Positions 9,272 to 18,046 of a DNA stretch of 64,000 bases are shown here, in pieces. Both the position numbers and the translations under genes were made by a program. This DNA is from Liquorilactobacillus cacaonum DSM 21116 (GTDB lineage Bacteria > Bacillota > Bacilli > Lactobacillales > Lactobacillaceae). The stretch is taken from contig NZ_AYZE01000016.1 of NCBI RefSeq assembly GCF_001436735.1, positions 62,001 to 126,000 of the forward strand, given 5' to 3'. The notes below the pieces were generated by a model. That model did not search any database, was not told the origin of the DNA, and was given only the letters and a program-made list of their open reading frames with translations. Every line of letters begins with the position of its first letter. Positions within the stretch are counted from its first letter, which is position 1.

Positions 9272-9582
9272 AAATAGTTGGAGTAACAGCATGTATAGCA
9301 GGAATTGCACACACATATATGGCGGCAGCTAATTTAAAAAAGTTTGCTAAAAAAGAAAATTGTGAGATTAAGATTGAGACACAAGGGGCAATGGGGATTG
9401 AGGATGAATTGACACAAGCCGAAATTGATGAAGCCGATGTAGTTATTTTTGCGGTAGACACAACTGTACAAAATGAAGACAGATTTGTTGGAAAAAAGAT
9501 TTTAGAAGTTGGAACTTCAAAGGTTGTTAAAGATGGAAAGTCAACTATAGAAGATGCTATTAAGTTAGCGAAAGGAGAATGA
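9268..9582 (+). CDS. PTS EIIB component, fructose family
   Basis: EIIB of 104 residues. The phosphocysteine is Cys9 in VTACIAGIAHTYMAA. Typical fructose EIIB proteins read CPTGIAHT, so here Pro-Thr is replaced by Ile-Ala while the catalytic Cys and the phosphate-loop Gly/His/Thr remain. It transfers phosphate from EIIA His69 to the sugar bound by EIIC. AAAAGGGG before the ATG supports the start. The fructose-family assignment is firm; the true sugar is better predicted from the alpha-mannosidase gene. Confidence 0.9.
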   Translation: MKIVGVTACIAGIAHTYMAAANLKKFAKKENCEIKIETQGAMGIEDELTQAEIDEADVVIFAVDTTVQNEDRFVGKKILEVGTSKVVKDGKSTIEDAIKLAKGE

Positions 9583-9584
9583 AG

Positions 9585-10622
9585 ATGGGTGGATTTAAAG
9601 GAGAAATGAAAAAATTAGCAGCATATTTTCAAACTGGTGTTTCGTACATGATTCCATTAGTTACCGCGGCAGGTTTATTGACGTCAATTGCAGTTATTTT
9701 CGGTGGAAATGGTGTTTGGAATGAAACATCAACTATTTGGGGAAATATTAGATTGCTTGGTCAAACCGGGTTGACCTTTATCGTTCCAATGATTGCTGCA
9801 TATATTGCTTTTGCAATTGCAGATCGTCCAGGATTGGCTCCGGCATTCATAGTTGGATTAATTGCCTCAAAGATGGGAACGGGGTTTTTAGGAGGGATGC
9901 TAGTAGGCATTTTAGTTGGCTATAGTGCTAAATGGTTGAAAAAAATTCCAATGCCGGCAAATTTACAGTCTGTAAAATCACTGATTATTATCCCATTTTT
10001 AGCAACTCTTATAATTGGTCTCTTATTGATATATGTGATTGGTACGCCTATTCAGGGAATGACAACATTCTTGACTGCTTGGCTCAAGGGAATGAGCGGA
10101 GCAAACGCTGTATTAATGGCAGGAATTCTAGGTGCAATGATGGCTGTTGATATGGGTGGCCCTATCAACAAAATTGCTTATGCTTTTGGAATGGCTGCGT
10201 TCACTTCTGGAGGATATCAAGCAAGTACAGCAATGTTAATGGCGATTGGAATACCACCTCTTGGAATGTTTGTTGCTACATTATTGGGCGGTAGGAAACT
10301 TTATTCCGAGCAAGAAATTGAAAGTGGAAGATCCGCGCTAGTAATGGGAATTGTTGGTATTACAGAGGGAACAATTCCTTTTGCAGTTGCTGATCCTATT
10401 AGAGTTATTCCAAGTATCATTGTTGGAACTTCATTAGGATGTGCAATTAATGGTTTTTTTGGAACATATCAAAAGACTGCACTTTCAACAGTTATGGCAA
10501 TTCCATTCTCTTCTAATTGGATACTTTATACTATCGCTATTTTGATTGGTGTTTTCACCGTTGCTATTTTGACCAATCTACTGAAAAAATTTACAAAAAC
10601 GAGTGCTGAAGTAGAAGAATAA
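9585..10622 (+). CDS. PTS EIIC component, fructose family (sugar permease)
   Basis: Membrane permease of 345 residues with about eight to ten hydrophobic segments. It has the fructose-family signature GGPINKIAYAF near residue 190 and TEGTIPFAVADP near residue 265, which form the substrate site. ATG 9585 is preferred to the ATG six bases earlier because AAAGGAG is seven bases away from it. Together with the EIIA and EIIB genes it forms a complete three-protein PTS transporter. With the mannosidase downstream, the substrate is probably a mannosyl compound such as mannosyl-glycerate or an oligomannoside fragment. This is inference. Confidence 0.92.
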   Translation: MGGFKGEMKKLAAYFQTGVSYMIPLVTAAGLLTSIAVIFGGNGVWNETSTIWGNIRLLGQTGLTFIVPMIAAYIAFAIADRPGLAPAFIVGLIASKMGTGFLGGMLVGILVGYSAKWLKKIPMPANLQSVKSLIIIPFLATLIIGLLLIYVIGTPIQGMTTFLTAWLKGMSGANAVLMAGILGAMMAVDMGGPINKIAYAFGMAAFTSGGYQASTAMLMAIGIPPLGMFVATLLGGRKLYSEQEIESGRSALVMGIVGITEGTIPFAVADPIRVIPSIIVGTSLGCAINGFFGTYQKTALSTVMAIPFSSNWILYTIAILIGVFTVAILTNLLKKFTKTSAEVEE

Positions 10623-10637
10623 TAAGGAGGCAAGCAA

Positions 10638-13244
10638 GTGATAAAAGCATATCTAGTAAACCATACTCACTGGGATAGGGAATGGTATTTTACAGTAATG
10701 GATTCACAAGTTTTGGCGGATCAGGTTTTTACAGAAATACTTGAAGAACTTGAAACACATCCAGAAGCCAATTTTTGTCTTGATGGGCAAACATCTATTC
10801 TTGATGAATATGTAAATACTCATCCTGAAAATTTATATAGAATACGAGAATTGGTGAAAGATGAAAGGCTATTTGTAGGACCTTGGTATACTCAAACAGA
10901 TGCATTAATTCCTGATGCTGAATCTATTTTAAGAAATTTGTATATCGGTATAACTGAAGCTAATAAAAAATATGGAAAAGCAATGATGATAGGTTATTTG
11001 CCTGATACATTTGGACTTAATGCGCAATTACCGATGTTACTAAAACAAGCTAGAATAGATAGTATTCTTTTCTGGAGAGGAACCAATTTTGAGTCGCAAG
11101 TTTCATCTCCATATTTTAGATGGAATTCATTGGGGAAAGATGAGATAATCGCTGCTAACTTTCCTTTTGGTTATTTTACAGGTCAGATTGGACTAGATGC
11201 TAAAGAAAAAATGGATAGCTTCATCAGCGACAGATATGACCCAAATATCAAATTTTTACACGAACATGGTAATAATAACGATATTTTGATGCCTTCAGGA
11301 ATTGATCAGATGAATATTGTCCATAACATTACAAAAACAGTAAAAAAGATTAATGAACAAAGTAACTTTGAGACAAAAATCAGTACCTATCAAGAATTTG
11401 TAGACATTTTGAGAACCAAAAATCTGCCGGAGTATAGTGGTGAGCTACGTCTACCGACATATTCAAGAATTCATAGAACAATTGGTTCAGTAAGACAATC
11501 AATAAAAAAACAAAATTTTGAAATCGAACGAAAAATTTTAAACCGTGTTGAACCTTTAATGATAATCGCTGAAAGTGTTGGAATAAAAGTTGGCAAAGGG
11601 ATGCTAACACTGTTATGGAAAAAATTGTTAGAGTCACAAGCACATGATTCATTGGGCGGAAGTGTCTCTGATAATGTTGCTGAAGATATTATGCACAGAT
11701 TTAAAGAAGCAAATGAGTTAGCAGATGGAATTGAAAACCTAATAAAGAAGAAAATAGGTGATTCCTTGAAGCTAAATAATAATGAGCTGCTTTTATTTAA
11801 TACTACACCGCAAAATTTTGATGGGTTTAAGAAAGTAAGTATTATGTCCCGCTCGAAAAATATTAAATTTGATAATGTTAAATATCAATCAGTGAAGGTT
11901 AAGAAACATTATCCTATGAGAAAGCATGTTTTAAAAATGACAGAAAAGGGGAGAGAATATTTTGATGAACCCGAATATTTTTCATTGATATGTAAGATTA
12001 AAGTAAAACTCAAACCACTAGGCTATACAGTCATAAAATTCCATGATTTACCTGATAAAAGTGAAGAAGTTGCAAAAAATAAGAATAATTATATTGCAAC
12101 GAATGATCTTAAATTTGAATTCACTAATGGAAAGGTGAATTTTGTCAATGGCGGTGAAGTTATCCTAGACTTTATTTCATTATTAGATTCTGGAAATGAT
12201 GGAGATACGTATGATTATTCACCTATTCAAGGAGAAAAAGAAAAAGTCTTACCTTTTACTGAATGCCGTGTAATACAAGAAGATGGGGTATTTGAAAAAT
12301 TAGTAGTTTGTGGTGAAGAATTTTTACCAGAGACACTTGAAAGCCGATTAAGTGAAAAGAGAGATAAGAAATTTGCATATCAGTTGGTCATATCACTTAA
12401 TAAGATTTCACAGGAATTTTCTTTTAAGGTAATTTTTAATAATAATATTGAATCACATCGTTTACGTTTACGAATAAATCCCAATAATGAAATTTTAGGA
12501 GTTAAGGCAGGAATTCAGGGCGGAGTAATTAATGTTATAAATAAAAAAATCGATGAAGATTGGCGAGATAAATTTGATGAAAAACCTGTAAATATATATA
12601 ACTTTGATAAATTATTGAATGTTAATGGTAGAAATGTCTCTTATAGTTTCTTCCCAAGGGGATTAAAAGAATTTGAATTTGACAATAGATATCTATATCT
12701 AACTTTGTTAGCTACAACTGGGCAATTAGGTAAACCAAATCTAGCATGGAGGCCTGGAAGGGCATCGGGAGACACTACAAATGAAGGACATATTATGATG
12801 CCTACTCCAATGGCACAGGAAAAAGGAAATTGGGAATTCACTATTGGAATGAAATTAAATAAAATAGATGCTGTGCACAGCGTACTGTCAAGAGAGATAA
12901 ATGAAATTTTTGATCAAAGTGTCAGTTATCAAAAGCAGACGCTAAATCTATTTATAAATCGATTGGATAATAAGATTTGGCCAACAGAAGTTAGCTCGCA
13001 GGTTCCAAGAAGTCTATCTCTAGTGGCAATTGATAACGATTTGGTGATATCATCAATTTATCCATCAAGAGAGAGCAAAAAGTACCTAATTAGGATTCTA
13101 AATGATTCAGATGAAATATTAGATGTGGCAAACAAAATTAGTAGAGGGATAGAGAGGGTTGATTTATTCGAAAATAGGTTGGATGAAGGAACTGAGATAA
13201 TGCCACATTCATTTGCAACTTTCAAACTCAGAAATAATATATAA
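10638..13244 (+). CDS. Glycoside hydrolase family 38 alpha-mannosidase
   Basis: Cytoplasmic enzyme of 868 residues with no signal peptide. The GH38 metal site and catalytic core are visible: NHTHWDREWYFT at residues 8-19, GPWYTQTDALIPD near 88, nucleophile Asp in GYLPDTFGLNAQ near 118, and AHDSLGGSVSDN near 336 supplying another metal His/Asp. The all-beta C-terminal half has the usual family length. GTG is the start, with AAGGAGG seven bases before it. It ends the PTS operon and probably cleaves an incoming phosphorylated alpha-mannoside, as MngB does for mannosyl-D-glycerate 6-phosphate. The exact substrate is not shown by sequence. Confidence 0.92.
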   Translation: MIKAYLVNHTHWDREWYFTVMDSQVLADQVFTEILEELETHPEANFCLDGQTSILDEYVNTHPENLYRIRELVKDERLFVGPWYTQTDALIPDAESILRNLYIGITEANKKYGKAMMIGYLPDTFGLNAQLPMLLKQARIDSILFWRGTNFESQVSSPYFRWNSLGKDEIIAANFPFGYFTGQIGLDAKEKMDSFISDRYDPNIKFLHEHGNNNDILMPSGIDQMNIVHNITKTVKKINEQSNFETKISTYQEFVDILRTKNLPEYSGELRLPTYSRIHRTIGSVRQSIKKQNFEIERKILNRVEPLMIIAESVGIKVGKGMLTLLWKKLLESQAHDSLGGSVSDNVAEDIMHRFKEANELADGIENLIKKKIGDSLKLNNNELLLFNTTPQNFDGFKKVSIMSRSKNIKFDNVKYQSVKVKKHYPMRKHVLKMTEKGREYFDEPEYFSLICKIKVKLKPLGYTVIKFHDLPDKSEEVAKNKNNYIATNDLKFEFTNGKVNFVNGGEVILDFISLLDSGNDGDTYDYSPIQGEKEKVLPFTECRVIQEDGVFEKLVVCGEEFLPETLESRLSEKRDKKFAYQLVISLNKISQEFSFKVIFNNNIESHRLRLRINPNNEILGVKAGIQGGVINVINKKIDEDWRDKFDEKPVNIYNFDKLLNVNGRNVSYSFFPRGLKEFEFDNRYLYLTLLATTGQLGKPNLAWRPGRASGDTTNEGHIMMPTPMAQEKGNWEFTIGMKLNKIDAVHSVLSREINEIFDQSVSYQKQTLNLFINRLDNKIWPTEVSSQVPRSLSLVAIDNDLVISSIYPSRESKKYLIRILNDSDEILDVANKISRGIERVDLFENRLDEGTEIMPHSFATFKLRNNI

Positions 13245-13564
13245 TTAAGTTCAAGGCTGTAATTCAAAATGTGTAATATCATTTTTCTAAAGAAAAATAA
13301 ATTTCCGCTTATCTTTAATTATTTTAGTACATTGTAAATAATAGATACAACAGAAACTATTTTTTTAAAAGTGGTGGTGCGTTATATAGAATGCTAATTT
13401 AGCAGTCTAAGGGTTTCAGTCTAAAAAGTATGGAACTCATTAAAATTAGTGATTTAGTTTAATTGTAGTTTGAATTCAAAGAATATATATCATTCAGATG
13501 TTATGTTTAATTGCGAAAAGAGTGCTATAGTCTTGTTATCTATTAAGAAAAAAGGAGTCTTGAC
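13245..13564. other. Intergenic region after the mannosidase gene
   Basis: AT-rich sequence with no ORF of coding character and no strong hairpin terminator after the mannosidase stop. AAGGAG at the right end is the ribosome site of the next gene. Promoter elements for that gene are weak (TTGCGA near 13513). Confidence 0.5.
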
Positions 13565-14113
13565 ATGTTTACCTATCAAGTTGATAAAAGCCTTAGCTTG
13601 GCTTTACCTAATCCGCTCATTGATAGTGAGTCTATGTTTAATTTGATTGATGAAAGTCGCAAACAGTTAGAGCTATGGTTGCCATGGGTTTTTGCAATTC
13701 AAAGTATTGAAGATGAGAGAGCTGCCCTAGTAAGAAGACTAGAAAAATTTGGCTTAGCAACATCAATCAGTTTGATTATTGTTTATAAAGGAGAACAAGC
13801 TGGTTCAATTAGTTTTAATAGTTTCGAGAAATCTGATAATAGCACAGAAATCGGTTATTGGTTAGGAAATAAATTTGTAGGCAAAGGTATTATGCATCGT
13901 GCGCTAAAGGCAATGTGTCAGTTGGCTTTTGATGAATATCAAGTTAATAAGATAAAGGTATACGCTGCAATTGACAATCAAAGGAGTAATAAGGTAGCAC
14001 AAAATGCGGGTTTTCATTTGGATGGGGTATTACGTGAGAATATCTTGTTAGCTGATGGTTATCATGATGAAAATTTATGGACATTGATAAAAAGTGAGTT
14101 GCAGGAGTGGTAA
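13565..14113 (+). CDS. GNAT acetyltransferase, RimJ/RimL type
   Basis: Acetyltransferase of 182 residues. The N-terminal part (SESMFNLIDESRKQLELWLPW) and the core IGYWLGNKFVGKGIMHRALKAM match the ribosomal-protein-Ser-acetyltransferase branch of GNAT; the G-K-G-I segment forms the acetyl-CoA pyrophosphate loop. The C-terminus N..SNKVAQNAGFHLDGVLRENILLADGYHDENLW is the classic end of this group. AAGGAG precedes the ATG. It acetylates an amino group of an unknown protein or small molecule. Confidence 0.9.
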   Translation: MFTYQVDKSLSLALPNPLIDSESMFNLIDESRKQLELWLPWVFAIQSIEDERAALVRRLEKFGLATSISLIIVYKGEQAGSISFNSFEKSDNSTEIGYWLGNKFVGKGIMHRALKAMCQLAFDEYQVNKIKVYAAIDNQRSNKVAQNAGFHLDGVLRENILLADGYHDENLWTLIKSELQEW

Positions 14114-14141
14114 ATTAGTCGTAGCGAGTAGGTTGAAAATT

Positions 14142-14831
14142 ATGAGGGTATATAAACAAAACATTGAAAGATTAGCAATGTTTTTAAATAGTGAATATTT
14201 TTTAGCTCTAAAAAAACAAGACCCGAAAATTATAAATAATATTCTAAATTCTTTATATAAGGATCCTGATGCTGTTGATGAAGAATTATATGATATGTTG
14301 AGTAAAAAACATAATCTGGCTATTGGTAAAGACAAATGTAGCCTGATTCAAAACCTCAACGGTAAAGAAATAAGATTGGCAGCTGATATTATTTGTGGCT
14401 GGAAAGCGCTCCGAAATTTTGATGAACAAAATTTTTTAGTTAATTATGAATTAATCAGAAGTAGAATAGATTTACATTTTATTTGGCCAAAACATACATT
14501 ACCAACAATAAATACTTTGAGATATAGTAGATATAAAGATAGGATAGATTATTTATTATACGATTTAAAATGTTATTTTACGGGTAAAGACACTCCAATG
14601 AGAAAGGCATATCAAAATAAAAGTACTAAAATATGGTTAATGCAATTTTCGAATTTCAAAGAGTTTATAGACAAATTGAAATTAAATAGATATGTTAATG
14701 ATAATTATGAAGTATTGGATATCGGTACGCTGATGAACAACGTAGTTAAAGGCAACATCAGTGAATTGACAATCGCTATAAACGAATACACAAAATGTTT
14801 ACTCACCCTAGTAAAATCGGGACGAATCTAA
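14142..14831 (+). CDS. Protein of unknown function (possible DUF6994 family)
   Basis: Soluble, basic protein of 229 residues from the chosen ATG. An in-frame GTG 48 bp upstream lies inside the acetyltransferase gene and has no ribosome site. The central block DLHFIWPKHTLPTINTLRYSRYKDRIDYLLYDLKCYF and a following WLMQFSNFKEFIDKL are strongly patterned, and I associate them with a small Firmicutes family listed as DUF6994. This is recall, not a search. No catalytic motif is recognised. It is probably cotranscribed with the acetyltransferase gene and ends in a bidirectional terminator. Confidence 0.6.
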   Translation: MRVYKQNIERLAMFLNSEYFLALKKQDPKIINNILNSLYKDPDAVDEELYDMLSKKHNLAIGKDKCSLIQNLNGKEIRLAADIICGWKALRNFDEQNFLVNYELIRSRIDLHFIWPKHTLPTINTLRYSRYKDRIDYLLYDLKCYFTGKDTPMRKAYQNKSTKIWLMQFSNFKEFIDKLKLNRYVNDNYEVLDIGTLMNNVVKGNISELTIAINEYTKCLLTLVKSGRI

Positions 14832-14851
14832 TAAATTGCCATAAACATATT

Positions 14852-14890
14852 AAAAAAGCAAGTCAACGTGTTAAGTTAGCTTGCTTTTTT
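14852..14890. terminator. Bidirectional terminator between convergent genes
   Basis: AAAAAAGCAAG and CTTGCTTTTTT form the outer stem, with a short AAC/GTT inner pairing. The T-runs on both strands would end both converging transcripts. The right arm contains the 3' end of the EamA gene. Confidence 0.8.
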
Positions 14891-15787
14891 GAGTATTTTA
14901 ATAATTTTTTCCAAGGGAAATGATTGGATTAGTGTCGCAATGATAATTAGTGCACCGCCAAGCAATGCAAAAATACTTAGATGTGTTCCTAAAAGAATAA
15001 CTGTTAGAGCGGTTGCCACTAAAGGTTCAAATGCTCCAAGCATTCCGGTTGTACTTGAAGGAATGTAACGAATGCTTGCAAGAAAGAATAAATAGGCAAA
15101 AAGTGTTCCGCCAATGATAATGTATGCAATTAAACTCCATTCAAATATTGTGAGTTGGGGCCACGGAATAACAAAAAATACAGGTGCAAGGAATAAACCG
15201 CAAAAAAGCATTGAAACACCAGTGATTGGAAGAGTTTGATATTGTTTCATTAATTTTACGGGAATTACAACTTCCATCGCAGTGCAAAAAGCAGCAGCTA
15301 ATCCCCAAACAATAGCATTAGCTGAAAGTGAAAGATGATCAATATGACCATTGGTAACAAGGATAATAGTTCCAAAAATTGCAACCAAAACAGAAACAAC
15401 TTCAATTCTCTTTGGTAAAACATGTTTTACTAGCAGCATAAAACCAATAATGAAAAGTGGAGATAAAAATTGAATTACGGTGGCAGTTGATGCGTTACTG
15501 TATTGTACTGCCATGAAATAAGTGAACTGCGAACCACCAACACCAATAATGGAAAAAGGCAATAATTCTGGCCATGTTTTTTTATTTTGAAGCAGTGACT
15601 TCATTTCACCCTTAAATTTGAAATGTGACCATAAAGCTAGCAGAAAACCTGCACAAAGAAGACGCAAGGAGACAAGCCAAATTGAGTTGATTTGAGTGTG
15701 TTGATACAGATATTGTACGGCAACACCGGATGTTCCCCAAAAAGATGCACCAGTGATTGCTAAAATAATTCCGCGACGTTTATTCAT
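14876..15787 (-). CDS. EamA/DMT-family transporter
   Basis: Ten-helix drug/metabolite transporter of about 303 residues, built as two EamA repeats (residues 8-140 and 150-290). The first helix contains ITGASFWGTSGVAVQYLY and the second repeat starts near NAIVWGLAAAFCTAMEVV. Members move amino acids or other metabolites; the substrate is unknown. A frame extension of 12 codons is possible, but no ribosome site precedes it. The chosen ATG overlaps the stop of a 25-codon leader ORF that has an excellent ribosome site, so reinitiation there is more plausible. Confidence 0.88.
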   Translation of the reverse strand: MNKRRGIILAITGASFWGTSGVAVQYLYQHTQINSIWLVSLRLLCAGFLLALWSHFKFKGEMKSLLQNKKTWPELLPFSIIGVGGSQFTYFMAVQYSNASTATVIQFLSPLFIIGFMLLVKHVLPKRIEVVSVLVAIFGTIILVTNGHIDHLSLSANAIVWGLAAAFCTAMEVVIPVKLMKQYQTLPITGVSMLFCGLFLAPVFFVIPWPQLTIFEWSLIAYIIIGGTLFAYLFFLASIRYIPSSTTGMLGAFEPLVATALTVILLGTHLSIFALLGGALIIIATLIQSFPLEKIIKILKKAS

Positions 15788-15857
15788 AAGTAAGAATTTG
15801 CTCCATAAAAGATTGTATTGCATTTAGATTAGTAAAAGAAACAAAATGATTGTACAT
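15780..15857 (-). CDS. Short leader ORF overlapping the EamA gene start
   Basis: A 25-codon ORF, too short for routine calling. GGAGG lies seven bases before its ATG, the best ribosome site in this area. Its TAA stop lies within the first codons of the transporter gene, in another frame (TATGAATAA), which is the geometry of translational coupling. The peptide begins MYNHFVSFTNLNAIQ and ends ILTYE. It has no run of a regulatory amino acid. It may be a coupling leader or the remnant of a longer gene. Confidence 0.5.
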   Translation of the reverse strand: MYNHFVSFTNLNAIQSFMEQILTYE

Positions 15858-16188
15858 TATTTATCCTCCAAAGATTTGATTACCCATTACATTTTATAAT
15901 AAAGTATTACGAAAATGAACATCAGTTTAAGTTAATTTATAGAATGAATTTGACTATAATTTAATTAGATTTTTTCAAATTAATTAGTATTAAAAAAATT
16001 AGCAATTTTGGCCTTATTATTGACAGATAGTCCATTGATTAAAAGAACAGAAGAACCTAGTCGTATGATAGAATTAGATGATAGTTGAAGTGATGAATTA
16101 TATATCTTATCTGCAGAAAAATTTTATTTTAAATGAACTTAAATAGGACTGAATAGGCCTTTTAGCAAAAAATCGTGGAGTGATGAAA
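15858..16188. other. Divergent promoter region between the EamA and ATPase genes
   Basis: Very AT-rich. It holds the ribosome site of the leader ORF (15865-15869), a TTATAA in -10 position for the leftward transcript, and a TTGACA at 16020-16025 without a good -10 for the rightward one. I see no further gene, and in particular no double-glycine bacteriocin precursor. Confidence 0.5.
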
Positions 16189-16902
16189 ATGAATTCTAAT
16201 TATATTAGGGAACTTGTGATTGACTGGAGTAAAATTGATGAGCAAAGTTATCTCAGAGATATTGAAGCTTTACGAGGTCAAACTAAAATTGAAATAAAAA
16301 AACCTGTAACCTTTTTTGTCGGGGAAAATGGTAGCGGAAAGTCAACCTTACTAGAGGCAATTGCAATCAAATACGGCTTTAATCCTGAAGGTGGCAGTAA
16401 GAATTATTCTTTTGCCACATATGATTCACATTCCGAACTTTTTAATGCGTTGCGGATTGGTAAAGGCGTTCGGCATGCTAAATGGGGATATTTTCTTCGT
16501 GCAGAGAGTTTTTATAATGTTGCTACAAAGGAAATGGAATATGCAGATATTTTGCATCCTTCCGAAAAATATCACGAAAAATCTCATGGTGAAGGATTCC
16601 TTGCATTGGCGCAAAAGCAATTCAAACCAAATGGCTTCTATCTTTTAGATGAACCAGAAGCAGCACTATCTCCGCAAAGACAATTGACACTTTTGGCATT
16701 GGTTAATCAATCAGTTATGCAAGGGTCACAATTTATTATTGTGTCACATTCACCGATTCTTTTAGGATATCCAGATGCACAGATTCTAGCTTTTGATGAT
16801 GGAAAGGTGCATAATTGCAAATATGAAGAGACCAATAGTTTTCGAATAATGGAACTCTTTATCAATAATAGGGAACAAGTTTTGAATAAACTATTAGATT
16901 AA
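16189..16902 (+). CDS. Stand-alone AAA/ABC-type ATPase
   Basis: Soluble ATPase of 237 residues. Walker A is FVGENGSGKSTLLEAIA near residue 45. A signature-like SHGEGFLAL is followed by Walker B FYLLDEPEAALS near residue 155, and the switch His is in IIVSHSPILL. There are no membrane segments. This is the compact OLD/RecF-like type found in many defence and repair genes, but without a partner nuclease its role is open. ATG 16189 is preferred to upstream GTG/ATG codons because GTGGAG is eight bases away. The next gene starts 20 bp downstream, so they are probably cotranscribed. Confidence 0.85.
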   Translation: MNSNYIRELVIDWSKIDEQSYLRDIEALRGQTKIEIKKPVTFFVGENGSGKSTLLEAIAIKYGFNPEGGSKNYSFATYDSHSELFNALRIGKGVRHAKWGYFLRAESFYNVATKEMEYADILHPSEKYHEKSHGEGFLALAQKQFKPNGFYLLDEPEAALSPQRQLTLLALVNQSVMQGSQFIIVSHSPILLGYPDAQILAFDDGKVHNCKYEETNSFRIMELFINNREQVLNKLLD

Positions 16903-16922
16903 TTTTAATCGGAGTGATGATT

Positions 16923-17231
16923 ATGACTGAAAAAAACGATGAAAAAGTAAGCAAATTTTTAGACCAACTGAGTGTAGCATATGCGGACGAACAAATAAAA
17001 AAACAGCCAGATGCACAGCAATTTATTTTAGAAAGTGCACAAGAATTAGAGAAAACGCAAAACTGTGATTTGGTTGCAAGTAAATTGGTAAAAAAGATTG
17101 TAATGTATTATTGGCCACATAAAAATGATTTTCCTGAAGCATTGATTACGCTGCATAAACAGGTTAAGGGCTATGCGGTTAAGTATGATGCGATTGCGAC
17201 GACTGCTTTGATAATGCCTATTTGGTTTTAA
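16923..17231 (+). CDS. Bacteriocin immunity protein (enterocin A-immunity-like)
   Basis: Small soluble helical protein of 102 residues from the ATG backed by GGAG. Length, an amphipathic four-helix pattern and a C-terminal segment (KGYAVKYDAIATTALIMP) fit the pediocin-like bacteriocin immunity family (EntA_Immun). Such proteins protect a cell from class IIa bacteriocins by binding the mannose-PTS/bacteriocin complex on the inner face. No bacteriocin gene is visible nearby, so it may be an orphan immunity gene. The family call comes from pattern only. Confidence 0.65.
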   Translation: MTEKNDEKVSKFLDQLSVAYADEQIKKQPDAQQFILESAQELEKTQNCDLVASKLVKKIVMYYWPHKNDFPEALITLHKQVKGYAVKYDAIATTALIMPIWF

Positions 17232-17274
17232 TTAGTATAATCTCAAAATGTTACGGTTAAGAAAGGTTGGTTTG

Positions 17275-18024
17275 ATGAATTTAAAAGCAGTAAAAAAAAC
17301 AGGTGGAATTTGGATATTACTTATGGTGATATTTTTACTAATTCATTTTTTCTATATAATTGTGCAGATTAAGTCTGATAATCGTGTAATTGTGGATGAT
17401 GCTTTATTGGTTGCATTATTTTTGTATTTGAATACAAGATTCTTTCATCTGAAGTTGCTTAACATAAAGAAATTATCACTTGGTGAGTTGTTAAGAATAA
17501 ATAGTTTCCCACTTGTTTTATATTTCTTTTATATTGTGGCGATACTTCAGTACTTGCCTTTGACTAATTTTGCGAATTTCTTAGACTCCATTTTATTGGC
17601 ACTTTCAGCAGCCGTTTTTGAGGAAATTTTTTTCCGTGGGCTTTTAATTAATAGCTTTTTAGCGAATGCATTGCAAAACTATCGTAGTTATTTACAAGCA
17701 ATCTTATTCAGTAGCTTTTTGTTTGGTGTAACACATATGATCAATCTTTTTGGGCAATCATTGTCGGCGACCTTATTGCAAGCAACCAATGCATTTGCGA
17801 TTGGAATGATGTTGGGTGCAATTTATTTGCGCACGGGGAATTTGGCATGGACCATTTTATTTCATTTCATGTTAGATTTCACTGGAATTTTAGTCAGTGG
17901 AACGATCATAACTGCAACACCAACATCTCAAAAAACGGTTGCTGTTTTGATAATTGATGTACTGTATATTGCTTTGGGTTTACTTTTAAGCAGAAAATCG
18001 CAAATTTTAAAGCAAAGGTTGTAA
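17275..18024 (+). CDS. CPBP-family intramembrane metalloprotease
   Basis: Membrane protein of 249 residues from ATG 17275, which has AAAGG eight bases before it. It has about seven hydrophobic segments. The CPBP (Abi) motifs are present: EEIFFRGLL near residue 117, FGVTHMIN near 160, and HFMLDF near 203, supplying the Glu-Glu and His metal ligands. In lactobacilli such proteases are often encoded beside bacteriocin genes and can give self-immunity, which suits the immunity-like gene just upstream. The substrate is unknown. Confidence 0.87.
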   Translation: MNLKAVKKTGGIWILLMVIFLLIHFFYIIVQIKSDNRVIVDDALLVALFLYLNTRFFHLKLLNIKKLSLGELLRINSFPLVLYFFYIVAILQYLPLTNFANFLDSILLALSAAVFEEIFFRGLLINSFLANALQNYRSYLQAILFSSFLFGVTHMINLFGQSLSATLLQATNAFAIGMMLGAIYLRTGNLAWTILFHFMLDFTGILVSGTIITATPTSQKTVAVLIIDVLYIALGLLLSRKSQILKQRL

Positions 18025-18046
18025 GGGTAAGGAAAGAGGGATTCTG

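Noticed and set aside
9090..9461. 123-codon ORF antisense to the EIIA/EIIB genes
   Set aside because: It crosses the junction of two overlapping real genes and has shadow-type composition.
14094..14141. Upstream GTG start for the unknown protein after the GNAT gene
   Set aside because: It lies in the acetyltransferase gene without a ribosome site; the ATG 48 bp later is preferred.
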